A DNA stretch of 64,000 nucleotides, from contig NZ_JBLKNZ010000001.1 in the NCBI RefSeq assembly GCF_051414115.1, positions 744,001 through 808,000 of the forward strand. Reading direction: 5' to 3'. Under the pieces are notes generated by a model. That model ran no database searches. It was not told the DNA's origin and was given only the letters and a program-made list of their open reading frames with translations. A program made the position numbers and the translations under genes. Below, piece after piece: positions 43,516 to 52,013 of this stretch. Source of the stretch: Halovenus marina (lineage in GTDB: Archaea > Halobacteriota > Halobacteria > Halobacteriales > Haloarculaceae). Within the stretch, counting starts at the first letter, position 1. Each line of letters opens with the position of its first letter.

Positions 43516-43584
43516 CCGGCGCTGTGCGCGAATCTGTTTGATCCACCAACCGCTGGACGGGTACAATAGCCACCTCGCGACCGC

Positions 43585-44427
43585 TCACAGCGTCGTTTCG
43601 AGGCGCTCGATGAGCGCTTCGTTTCCGACAAAGAGCGGCGAGCGCTCGTGGAGAGTGTCGGGCGTGCGCGCCAGCAGCGACTGGTTCCCGTCCGAGGATG
43701 CGCCGCCTGCGGCTTCGAGGATGTAGGCCATCGGATGCCCTTCGAACTGGAGTCGGAGTTTGCCCGATGGGGTGTCTTCGAGCATCGGATAGCCGAAGAT
43801 GCCGCCGTGAGTGAGTACCTGATTGACGTCCGCAACCATCGCGCCGCCGTATCGGAGTTTGAGCCGGTCCTGCTCGATTTCGTCGACGTACGAGCGAAAC
43901 TGCTCGGTCCAGTCCGGGACGCGGCCGCCGAAGCCGTACACGGTCGGATCCGCCGGGACCGTCACGTTCTCGTCGAGCACTGTCCGGTCACCGTCTTCGA
44001 TGAGGTACTCGGTGACGCTGTCGTCGACGGCTTCGACCATCGTCGTGATCGGGCCGTAGAGGACGAACCCAGCCGCGAGCATATCTGCTCCGCTGGCGGG
44101 CGGTTTCTCGTCGTACACACCGAAGATCGTCCCCATCCCGTTGTTGGGCTTCAGGTTCGAGGAGCCATCGAGCGGGTCGCAGGCGACGTGATAGGCCCCG
44201 GTGTCGGTGACGACGCTGTCGCGCTCTTCGCTCGCGTACGACCCGACGCCGTCGACCGCGAGCAGTTGCTCTTCGAGTACCTCGTCGGCGTAGACGTCGG
44301 CCGCCAGTTGCCGGTCACCGGTCGGGTTCTCGCCGTCCATGTACGACCGGCGCTCATCGAACCCATCGCGGATGTCGCTCGCGCTCGCGGCGACGGCCTC
44401 GAATATCGTGGCTATCGTATCGTCCAT
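43585..44427 (-). CDS. fbp: Fructose-1,6-bisphosphatase, class I
   Basis: 280 aa. Hydrolyses fructose 1,6-bisphosphate in gluconeogenesis. Metal and phosphate site DPLDGSSN in HVACDPLDGSSNLKPNNG, followed by GTIFGVY; the C-terminal KLRLQFEGHPMAYILEAAGG and SPLFVGN are typical of class I enzymes. It lies three nucleotides behind the aldolase gene, so the two consecutive gluconeogenic enzymes form one operon. Confidence 0.95.
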   Translation of the reverse strand: MDDTIATIFEAVAASASDIRDGFDERRSYMDGENPTGDRQLAADVYADEVLEEQLLAVDGVGSYASEERDSVVTDTGAYHVACDPLDGSSNLKPNNGMGTIFGVYDEKPPASGADMLAAGFVLYGPITTMVEAVDDSVTEYLIEDGDRTVLDENVTVPADPTVYGFGGRVPDWTEQFRSYVDEIEQDRLKLRYGGAMVADVNQVLTHGGIFGYPMLEDTPSGKLRLQFEGHPMAYILEAAGGASSDGNQSLLARTPDTLHERSPLFVGNEALIERLETTL

Positions 44428-44430
44428 CGG

Positions 44431-45225
44431 TCACTCCATCGCGGCGAGCGCCTCGTCGACGGTCGCCTCCTCGTAGATGACCTGTTCGAGGCCGTCGAGC
44501 AGTTGCTCGGGGTTCTCGCGCTGGAAGACGTTTCGGCCGACAGCGAGTCCGGCCGCACCGGCGTCGATTGCGCCCTTGACGTTTTCGAGGAAGTCCCTGT
44601 CGCCGGTCTTGGATCCGCCGGACATGATGACCTCGGTCTTGCCAGCCATCTCGACGGCTTCGCGCATCCCCTCGGTGCTGCCGGGGTATTTCACCTTCGC
44701 CACGTCGGCACCGAGTTCGTGTGCGAGACGCGCGGCGTAGGAGATGGTGCCGGGCTTCGTGTCGTTTTTGACGCCCTGTCCGCGGGGGTACGACCACATC
44801 ACGACCGGGAGGTCCCGCTTGCGCGCTTCCTCGTGGGCCGTGCGGAACTCCTCGGCCATCTCTATTTCGTGGTTCGACCCGCCGTAGAGCGTAAATCCGA
44901 CCGCATCAGCGCCGAGTTCGTCGGCGTACTCGACCGAACAGTTGACCGACGAGTCCGGTTCGCCCATCCAGAGGTTGGAGGTGCCGTTGAGCTTCGCGAG
45001 CAGGGTCACGTCGTCCTCGTAGGAAGGGTAGTACGCTTCCGCGATTCCCTTCTGGACCGCGAGGCTGGTCACGGCGTCGTGCTGGGCGATATCGAAGACG
45101 TGTCTCGGGTCCGCACTTTCGGGGACGTCCTCGAAGTCGACGGGGCCGTGTTCGAGTCCGTGGTCGTAGGCGAGGATCAGAACCTTTCCGTCGCGACTGA
45201 GGGGGGTGTCATCGAACGGTCTCAT
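44431..45225 (-). CDS. Fructose-bisphosphate aldolase, archaeal class I (DhnA type)
   Basis: 264 aa TIM barrel. LILAYDHGLEHGPVDF opens the family; the Schiff-base Lys is in GADVAKVKYPGS; phosphate binding is by MSGGSKTGDRDF and GAAGLAVGRNVFQR. Catalyses reversible aldol cleavage of fructose bisphosphate. Related enzymes make the aromatic precursor ADH/DKFP, but the partner fbp gene three bases downstream favours sugar metabolism. A TATA-like AATTTAG on the minus strand (about 45253) precedes it. Confidence 0.93.
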   Translation of the reverse strand: MRPFDDTPLSRDGKVLILAYDHGLEHGPVDFEDVPESADPRHVFDIAQHDAVTSLAVQKGIAEAYYPSYEDDVTLLAKLNGTSNLWMGEPDSSVNCSVEYADELGADAVGFTLYGGSNHEIEMAEEFRTAHEEARKRDLPVVMWSYPRGQGVKNDTKPGTISYAARLAHELGADVAKVKYPGSTEGMREAVEMAGKTEVIMSGGSKTGDRDFLENVKGAIDAGAAGLAVGRNVFQRENPEQLLDGLEQVIYEEATVDEALAAME

Positions 45226-45701
45226 GTACTCTCGTCCGCGGAGTGCGGACTAAATTCTTTTGACCCGCGCCCGCCGTGGATACTCTCTGACGAGTCCTGT
45301 CTCTCGAGCGATTCTCGTCCAACAGAAGGGCGTCTTTGCCCGCCCGACAGCTGTCGCTGTTGCATATCAATCCGTGCGAGTCCGGATGCAAAAGTTAGGC
45401 TTTCCATTCTTCGAGAGGATGACCGCACCTCCGCGAGAACAAATTGACAACGATTTTTGGTCAGATAGCAGTAGTTTTTTCACCGACGAATCTAAAATTA
45501 GAGACAGAACCCGCTGAGGATGGGGGGCCGTGGCAGACGTGGTCTGTCGCGACTGGTACATTCTCGGGGTTCAGGGGAACACGAGGAGCACATCTGGGGG
45601 AGGTGAGTGCCTTGTATCGCTCATCACTTCGATATGTCGCTGACCGTTCCCCGTGACCGAGAGGTATCGAGATTCGACTATCGCGGTTTGCAGAACGAAA
45701 C
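45226..45701. other. Non-coding region between aldolase and chitin locus
   Basis: 476 nt without a convincing gene. The left end holds the aldolase promoter. An AT-rich stretch at 45440-45515 contains TCTAA-AA-TTAGA (45491-45502), an inverted repeat that could be an operator or TATA region for the protease operon. The rest (45520-45690) shows nothing I can name; the open frames there lack coding character. Confidence 0.5.
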
Positions 45702-47579
45702 ATGACAGACGAAACAACGTTCGAACGGCGGTCAGTACTGAGGGGTATCGGGGGAACAATTGCGCTCACTGGGTTCGCGGGGCATGGCGCTGCGGATGGG
45801 CCAGATACCGAAGAGGTCCATATCGGGATCAAAGGCGACGCGACACGCGAGGAAGCAGCCGCAGAGATCGCCGATACCCCGTCGATCCCTGACGGAGCGG
45901 AGATCGTTCACTACAACGACGCGATCGACTTTGCAATCGTCGAAGTGCCAAAAGAGCCGAGCGTTCTCTCTACCGATGGGGGAGCCGTCGAACTGCTCTC
46001 CGAGCCGTCAGCTATCGAGTACAGTGAGTCGAAACCAGACCCAGAACTTTGTGTCGTGGAGTCCCAACCAGCCGCGGTCACTCCCGACGATCCGGGCTGG
46101 GACCAGCAGTACGGTCCGCAGGCAGTCAACGCCGACGAGGTCTGGGAGCAGACCTACGGTTCCGACGACGTGACGGTCTCGATTATCGACACAGGGGTCG
46201 ACATCGAGCATCCGGATCTCGAAGACCGGGTCTCCTCGAATCCCGGTGGTGAGTACATCACTCGTGGCGATTCGGGCAGTCACGGCACACACTGTGCCGG
46301 TATCGCGACGGCGACGACCGGAAATGGCACCGGTGTCGCTGGCATCAGCAATAGCTCGCTGAAGGGTTTCCGGTCGATCATTCAGAGCGGAAGTGGTCGA
46401 ACACCCATCGCGACCGCGATCACTGACTCGGCTGACCAAGGCGCAGACGTGATCAGCATGTCCTTCGAACTCGGGGAGCGTCGGAGTATCTCCCGAGCGC
46501 TCGAGTACGCAACCGATCAGGGAACGCTCTGTGTTGCTGCAACGGGGAACAGTAGCCAGCGAAGACAGATCTCGTTCCCGTCCCGCCATCCGGACGTGCT
46601 CGCAGTCGGCGCGTCGAACTCGAATGGACAGATTGCAGATTTCTCGAACTCCAGCCCAAAACTCGATGTAGTCGCTCCGGGTGTGAACATTCTCTCGACG
46701 TACCCAACGTCTCAGGGATCGTACAATTCGATCAGTGGGACGTCGATGGCGTGTCCATGCGCGGCGGGCGTCGCCGCGCTGGCGCTCGCAGTCAACCCAT
46801 CCATCTCGCCGAGCGAACTCAAACAACAGATGAAAGAGACCGCATCGCCCCTGTCGGGTGTTCGCGACTCCCGTCAAGGAGACGGGCAGGTCGACGCGGC
46901 AGCACTTGTCGAGGCAGTGAGCGACGGCGGCGGCGGCAGCGATCCGGCCCCGCTCGAACCGGTTATCGAGGCGAGCGCGGCAAGCGTCGAGTACGGTGCG
47001 GAGGTGACACTCGACGCGTCGAACTCCACGGGTGACATCGCTTCCTACGAGTGGATGATTGGCGATGTCGGCCCAGTCATGGGCGCAGTAAATACGATCG
47101 ATACTGGCGAGGTGCTCTCCGGACCGGGAACCTACGAGGTCATGCTGACGGTCACCGGCAGCGGCGGAAACTCCGCAACTACGACGGGTGAACTCGAAGT
47201 TACCGAGCGCGGCGGTGGCGGCGGAATGCCCGACCTGCCGGAGTGGAACCCTGACGCGACCTACAGAGGCGGCGACCAGGTCATCTACGACGGCGCAGTC
47301 TGGGAGGCCAAGTGGTGGACACAGGGCGACGAGCCCGGGTCCAGCCAGTGGGGTCCCTGGGAGAAAGTTGAGGATATCGATGATGGCGGCGACGATGACG
47401 GCGGCGACGATGGCGGCGACGACGACGGTGACCAGCCGGACGTTCCCGAGTGGGACTCTGGAACCACCTACACGCAGGGCGACCAGGTCAGGTACAACGG
47501 GTCGGTCTGGGAGGCCCAGTGGTGGACACGGGGCGACGAACCCGGGTCCAACCAGTGGGGTCCCTGGGAACAGGTGTAA
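45702..47579 (+). CDS. Subtilisin-like protease (S8) with two chitin-binding modules
   Basis: 625 aa. Twin-arginine signal (ERRSVLRGIGGTIALTGFAG), a propeptide of about 95 residues, then an S8 catalytic domain with Asp163 (SIIDTGVDIEHPDLE), His194 (SGSHGTHCAGIA), oxyanion Asn283 and Ser348 (SGTSMACPCAAG). A PKD-like domain (418-505) and two CBM5/12-type modules (about 513-555 and 583-625) follow, each with the pattern W-x-x-x-x-x-Y-x-x-G-D-x-V/I and WWT-x-GDEPGS-x-QWGPW. Haloarchaeal halolysins normally end with other modules. Chitin-binding tails suggest it strips protein from chitin of arthropod origin. First gene of the locus, 33 nt before the next. Confidence 0.93.
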   Translation: MTDETTFERRSVLRGIGGTIALTGFAGHGAADGPDTEEVHIGIKGDATREEAAAEIADTPSIPDGAEIVHYNDAIDFAIVEVPKEPSVLSTDGGAVELLSEPSAIEYSESKPDPELCVVESQPAAVTPDDPGWDQQYGPQAVNADEVWEQTYGSDDVTVSIIDTGVDIEHPDLEDRVSSNPGGEYITRGDSGSHGTHCAGIATATTGNGTGVAGISNSSLKGFRSIIQSGSGRTPIATAITDSADQGADVISMSFELGERRSISRALEYATDQGTLCVAATGNSSQRRQISFPSRHPDVLAVGASNSNGQIADFSNSSPKLDVVAPGVNILSTYPTSQGSYNSISGTSMACPCAAGVAALALAVNPSISPSELKQQMKETASPLSGVRDSRQGDGQVDAAALVEAVSDGGGGSDPAPLEPVIEASAASVEYGAEVTLDASNSTGDIASYEWMIGDVGPVMGAVNTIDTGEVLSGPGTYEVMLTVTGSGGNSATTTGELEVTERGGGGGMPDLPEWNPDATYRGGDQVIYDGAVWEAKWWTQGDEPGSSQWGPWEKVEDIDDGGDDDGGDDGGDDDGDQPDVPEWDSGTTYTQGDQVRYNGSVWEAQWWTRGDEPGSNQWGPWEQV

Positions 47580-47612
47580 CAACTCTCAACTATTCATTCG
47601 AGACCACAATTT

Positions 47613-49622
47613 ATGAAACAGACACGCAGGGAACTACTTCGGAACGCAACAGTTGCAACGGTCGGGCTGGCCGCGGGCGCAGGTGCGTCGACGGCCGCCG
47701 AGGAGACAGCAGTCGACGTCGATCCCTCGGTGTTCAACGACCGCGGGCTCTGGGACTGGGTTCCCTACACCATCATCATGGACGGCGAGACGGTGATGGA
47801 CGGCTACGACGGGCGCTACCAGCTGTTTTTCGACAAGGCAGACGCCCACGGGATCGGGACCTTCTACCCACACTATTCGGATCCGACAAGCGGTGAGAAC
47901 TTGGAGGAACCAGTTCGGGCTGCACCCGACGCGGACGTCGAGGCATTCCTCCGCGAGTGTCATGCGAACGACATCAACATCGAACCGTTAATCGGCGGCG
48001 GCGTCGCTGGATGGGTGGCGTCGAAGGCGTGGCCACAGGCACAGTCGATCCTCGACTGGAACGCGGAGCACCCACCAGAGGAGTCCTTCGACGGGATTCA
48101 CATCAACGTCGAGAACGGCGACCGCTACGAGGTGAAACCAGAGATCCTCGACAATCTCGACCAGGTGTCCGACGACCTCCATATTTCTATGGCGCAGGAC
48201 CCGATGTGGACTCGCAATACCGACAACGCGCGCGTCCGGGAGGTCATGGAGCATCGCAACCTCGATTACTACTGTACGATGGTCTACGACCTGAACTTCC
48301 CTATCTTCTGGCCCAACCTGGGCCGTGTCACGCAGCCGTTCGACACCCCATTTGTCCTCGGGCAGGGGATCAACGAGCACGGCCACCCCAACCGAAACTG
48401 GAGCGACGCAGATTCGATGTACAGCTGGGTCGAGGAGAACTGGGTCACGGACGATCCGGATACGAGCTATCAGTATATCGACGACGAGACTGGTGAGAAG
48501 TACATCGGTCTCGCGATGCACTCCTTCTGGGGCTTGATCGACGCTCCAGAGGTCGGCGGCGAGACGAACATCGGCGAGCCGAGCCGCGAGTACCAGACCG
48601 ACCCGTACGCCGACTCGATTCCTGAGCCTGACCCAGAACCTGACAATCCGACTGCGGTGGTCTCGGGACCTGATATTGTCGAGCCCGATACGACCGTTGA
48701 GTTCGATGCGAGCGCGTCGACGTCACCCGGTACGATCACCGACTACCAGTGGGACCTCGATGACGGAACGACGACGAGCGGCGAGTCAGTGACCCACTCC
48801 TACAGCGAGACTGGGACGTACACTGTCTCACTTACCGTGACTGATTATAACGACAATACTGACACGGTGGAGCAGAGCGTCACGGTGGAGGAACCCGATC
48901 AGGAAGCACCAGTCGCATCCTTCGAGGTGATGCCGGAGACGCCGACAGTCGGCGAGGAGGTAACCTTCGACGCGAGCGCTTCGACCGCCCCGGCTGGCGA
49001 CATCGTCGAGTACGGCTGGGATTACGACCTCCAGCCGGGACTCGAACCGATGGGTGAAACCTTCACCCACATCTACGAGTCGGCGGACACCTACGACGTT
49101 CGGCTGGTCGTCACCGACGACAACGGCAACCAGGGCGAGACGATTCAGACGATTACTGTCGAATCGGCAGACGACGGCGATGGCGACGACGGCGATGATG
49201 GCGGTTCCCAACCAGAGTATCCTGCGTGGGACTCGGGCACGACCTACACGGGCGGCGACCGCGTGACCTACGAGGGATCCGTCTGGGAGGCGTCGTGGTG
49301 GACACGGGGCGACGAACCCGGCTCCAGTCAGTGGGGTCCGTGGGAACAGGTCGAGGAGGATGGTGGCGATAATAGCGGCGACGACGGCGGAAACGATGGC
49401 GGTGACAACGATGATGGAAGCGACGGCGGCGACGATGGCGGAGACAACGGCGGTGACGACGGCGGTGACGATGGGTCTGATGAGTCTCTGAAGTGGGACC
49501 CGATGAGTCTCTACCAGGTTGGCGACCGCGTGACCTACGACGGTTCGACTTGGGAGGCGACACTCGCTTCACTCAACGCCGAACCCGGCCCGAACTCCGC
49601 CTACTGGACCGAAGTCAACTGA
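47613..49622 (+). CDS. Diverged GH18-like hydrolase with PKD repeats and two chitin-binding modules
   Basis: 669 aa. Tat signal (TRRELLRNATVATVGLAAG). The catalytic region (about 35-330) looks like a TIM barrel: DGIHINVE (160-167) sits where GH18 enzymes have D-x-x-D-x-D-x-E, keeping the acid Glu167 but with His163 and Asn165 for the two middle Asp, and MVYD (223-226) resembles the GH18 M-x-Y-D motif. Then two PKD domains (345-430, 433-520), one CBM5/12 (533-580), an Asp/Gly linker and a second CBM (624-669). The fold and activity are inferred; it may be a new hydrolase family or a non-hydrolytic chitin-binding protein. Confidence 0.72.
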   Translation: MKQTRRELLRNATVATVGLAAGAGASTAAEETAVDVDPSVFNDRGLWDWVPYTIIMDGETVMDGYDGRYQLFFDKADAHGIGTFYPHYSDPTSGENLEEPVRAAPDADVEAFLRECHANDINIEPLIGGGVAGWVASKAWPQAQSILDWNAEHPPEESFDGIHINVENGDRYEVKPEILDNLDQVSDDLHISMAQDPMWTRNTDNARVREVMEHRNLDYYCTMVYDLNFPIFWPNLGRVTQPFDTPFVLGQGINEHGHPNRNWSDADSMYSWVEENWVTDDPDTSYQYIDDETGEKYIGLAMHSFWGLIDAPEVGGETNIGEPSREYQTDPYADSIPEPDPEPDNPTAVVSGPDIVEPDTTVEFDASASTSPGTITDYQWDLDDGTTTSGESVTHSYSETGTYTVSLTVTDYNDNTDTVEQSVTVEEPDQEAPVASFEVMPETPTVGEEVTFDASASTAPAGDIVEYGWDYDLQPGLEPMGETFTHIYESADTYDVRLVVTDDNGNQGETIQTITVESADDGDGDDGDDGGSQPEYPAWDSGTTYTGGDRVTYEGSVWEASWWTRGDEPGSSQWGPWEQVEEDGGDNSGDDGGNDGGDNDDGSDGGDDGGDNGGDDGGDDGSDESLKWDPMSLYQVGDRVTYDGSTWEATLASLNAEPGPNSAYWTEVN

Positions 49623-49820
49623 CCCGGCTGACGTCGTGTCAGTCGCTGTGCCACGACCGACGTGGTTGTGGACTGCATCTTTGCGGATCTCCGCCGACTG
49701 ATCCCGATTTGTAACTCACACGTTCACAGTTGTATTATAAAACCCACACACATATTCGTGAACGAACCCCAACGATTATTAAGGTACGCTCGTATTGTGG
49801 GAATAGGCATCGCACACGCT

Positions 49821-49844
49821 ACCGGAGCGTTGGGGCGCTCCGGT
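49821..49844 (+). promoter_or_regulatory. GC-rich hairpin in chitinase leader
   Basis: ACCGGAGCG, loop TTGGGG, CGCTCCGGT: nine perfect base pairs, 26 nt before the start codon. TATA-like boxes at about 49735 and 49772 place it inside the transcript, close to the ribosome binding region. Confidence 0.45.
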
Positions 49845-49870
49845 GGGGGCGTGAGGGTGCCGGGGAAATA

Positions 49871-51904
49871 ATGCAACGCAGAAACGTACTCAAATCCATA
49901 GCAGGAGCAGCAGGTATTGCAGGAGCATCGGGACTATCAAGTGCAGCAGACTGTTCGAGTGAATCCGACTGGGATTCCTCACAGACCTATCAGGGCGGCG
50001 ACATGGCCGTGTACGACGGTTCCCTGTGGGAGGCGTCGTGGTGGACACGTGGCGACGAACCCGGATCTTCTGAATGGGGTCCGTGGGAGGAAGTCGGGGC
50101 GTGTGACGACAGCGGCGGTGGCGGTGACGACGATAACGACGGGGGCGGTGGCGACACCGGCAACTGTTCAGGTATCAGTGCCTGGGACTCAGGTGCGACC
50201 TACACTGGCGGCGAGCAGGTCGTCTACAACGACGCGATCTACGAGGCGTCATGGTGGACGAGCGGTGACGAGCCGGGTTCGTCCGAGTGGGGTCCGTGGG
50301 AGATGGTCGAAGAATGTAGCGGCGGTGGCGGTGACGACGGCAACGACGACGGTGGCGACGACGGCAACGACGACGGTGGCGACAGCAACCTCGAAGCCGT
50401 TATCGACTCCAGTGACGTTCGCGTAGACGTTGGCGAGTCGGTCGAACTCGACATGACCGGCTCCAAGAACTGGGAGTCCTACGAATGGTACATGGACGGC
50501 GAGATGATGGACTGGGGCGCAACTCCGAGCTACAGCTTCTCGGAGAAGGGCACCTACGACATCAAACTCACCGTCATGGACGGGAACGGCAATTCCGACT
50601 CCACGACGAAATCGATCTTCGTCGGGAAGGATGGTGGAACCGAACCTGGCGAGAAACGCGTTGTCGGCTACTACCGCCAGTGGGCACAGTACGGTCGGAA
50701 CTTCACGCCGTCGGACATTCCCTTCGAGTACCTCACGCACATCCAGTACGCGTTCGCGCGGCCGGAGAAGGACGCGTCGATCACGCTGGTCGGCAACGAC
50801 AGCCACGGCCAGTACGCGTTCTGGGACAAGAATAATGACTGGGGCGGTATCGAAGGCGGCACGTTCGCCGACCTGGCCGAGCAACAGGATGACACGAACT
50901 TCGTCCTCTCGATCGGTGGCTGGGGTGACTCCGAGTACTTCTCGAATGCGGCGCTCAACCAGGAGAACCGCGAGAAGTTCGCCGAAGAGTGTGTCAAGTG
51001 GATCAACCGGGGCAACCTCGATGGTATCGACCTCGACTGGGAGTACCCACACGGTGGCGGCTGTACGTCCGAGTCGAACGTCTGTGACATGGACAACATC
51101 AGCCGCGACGGCGACATCGAGCGGTTCACGAAGCTGTGCGAGACCGTTCGAGAGCGACTCGACGAAGCTGCTGCCAACGACCCAGACCGTGACGAGCCGT
51201 ACGAACTCACCGCAGCAGTCAACACGGCTCCGAGCAAAATGGAGCCGTACGACCACGAACGACTCTCGGAGGCGCTCGATTTCATCCTCGTCATGACCTT
51301 CGACACCGCGGGGATCTGGAGTGAGCACACGCGGCATCACGCGCCGCTCAAGGAGAACCCGGACGATCCCTTCGAGGACTCGGACAAGTGGAACGCGTCC
51401 TACGCTCTCAGCTGGTTCGAGCAGCAGGGCTGGGATCCGGAACAGCTCCACATGGCCGTGCCGTTCTACGGTCGTAGCTGGACCGGAATCAAGGACCCTG
51501 ACGGAAGTGGCAACGGCATGGACGACGGGCTGTTCCAGAAGTACAAAGGCGAGGACAAGGACGCAAGTGGCGAAGGTTCCTACCCACCAGACACCGAACT
51601 TGGTGGCATCTGGGAGGGCTTCGACCTGCTCGGAAGCGGTCGGGGCGGCAGCAACACGCTGGACCTCGACTCTGGCGACTGGGAGACCACTATCGACGAA
51701 GAGGCGGTCACAGCCTGGAGCTACTCCGAGTCTGCTGCGCGCGGCGAAGGGCTGATGATTTCCCACGACACGGAGGAGTCGATGCAGATGAAAGCCGAAT
51801 GGCTGCGTGACTCGCCATACGGCGGGACGATGCTGTGGGCGATCAGCGGCGACACGAAAGACTTCACGCTCCTCAGCACGCTCTGGGACACGCTGAACGA
51901 GTAA
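49871..51904 (+). CDS. GH18 chitinase with two N-terminal chitin-binding modules
   Basis: 677 aa. Short Tat-type signal (MQRRNVLKSIAGAAG), two CBM5/12 modules (residues 34-75 and 105-146), each preceding an Asp/Gly linker, a PKD-like domain (174-252), then a GH18 TIM barrel (265-675). The catalytic motif DGIDLDWE (384-391, acid Glu391) is complete, preceded by SIGGWGDS; FVLSIGG and MTFDTAG are further GH18 marks. Exported endo- or exochitinase acting on chitin. I chose the ATG at 49871 because the signal starts there; the longer frame upstream runs through the leader hairpin. Confidence 0.95.
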   Translation: MQRRNVLKSIAGAAGIAGASGLSSAADCSSESDWDSSQTYQGGDMAVYDGSLWEASWWTRGDEPGSSEWGPWEEVGACDDSGGGGDDDNDGGGGDTGNCSGISAWDSGATYTGGEQVVYNDAIYEASWWTSGDEPGSSEWGPWEMVEECSGGGGDDGNDDGGDDGNDDGGDSNLEAVIDSSDVRVDVGESVELDMTGSKNWESYEWYMDGEMMDWGATPSYSFSEKGTYDIKLTVMDGNGNSDSTTKSIFVGKDGGTEPGEKRVVGYYRQWAQYGRNFTPSDIPFEYLTHIQYAFARPEKDASITLVGNDSHGQYAFWDKNNDWGGIEGGTFADLAEQQDDTNFVLSIGGWGDSEYFSNAALNQENREKFAEECVKWINRGNLDGIDLDWEYPHGGGCTSESNVCDMDNISRDGDIERFTKLCETVRERLDEAAANDPDRDEPYELTAAVNTAPSKMEPYDHERLSEALDFILVMTFDTAGIWSEHTRHHAPLKENPDDPFEDSDKWNASYALSWFEQQGWDPEQLHMAVPFYGRSWTGIKDPDGSGNGMDDGLFQKYKGEDKDASGEGSYPPDTELGGIWEGFDLLGSGRGGSNTLDLDSGDWETTIDEEAVTAWSYSESAARGEGLMISHDTEESMQMKAEWLRDSPYGGTMLWAISGDTKDFTLLSTLWDTLNE

Positions 51905-52013
51905 CGGATCCATACGCTTGTTCCCCGGCGTGTCACGCCATTTGGGGGTAACAGTTACTGGCGTGGTACGCTGAGAGCGGAGAGCGAGTTACTACAACAA
52001 CTCTACTGCAATA

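Noticed and set aside
43648..45447. 599-codon frame spanning fbp and aldolase in antisense
   Set aside because: It crosses two well-supported genes and the gap between them, with no promoter or family match.
49730..49870. 47-residue N-terminal extension of the GH18 chitinase
   Set aside because: It would bury the Tat signal inside the protein and run through the leader hairpin; the ATG at 49871 starts directly with the signal.
50249..51913. 554-codon antisense frame in the GH18 chitinase
   Set aside because: Shadow of the repetitive Asp/Gly codons; the chitinase frame carries the intact catalytic motif.
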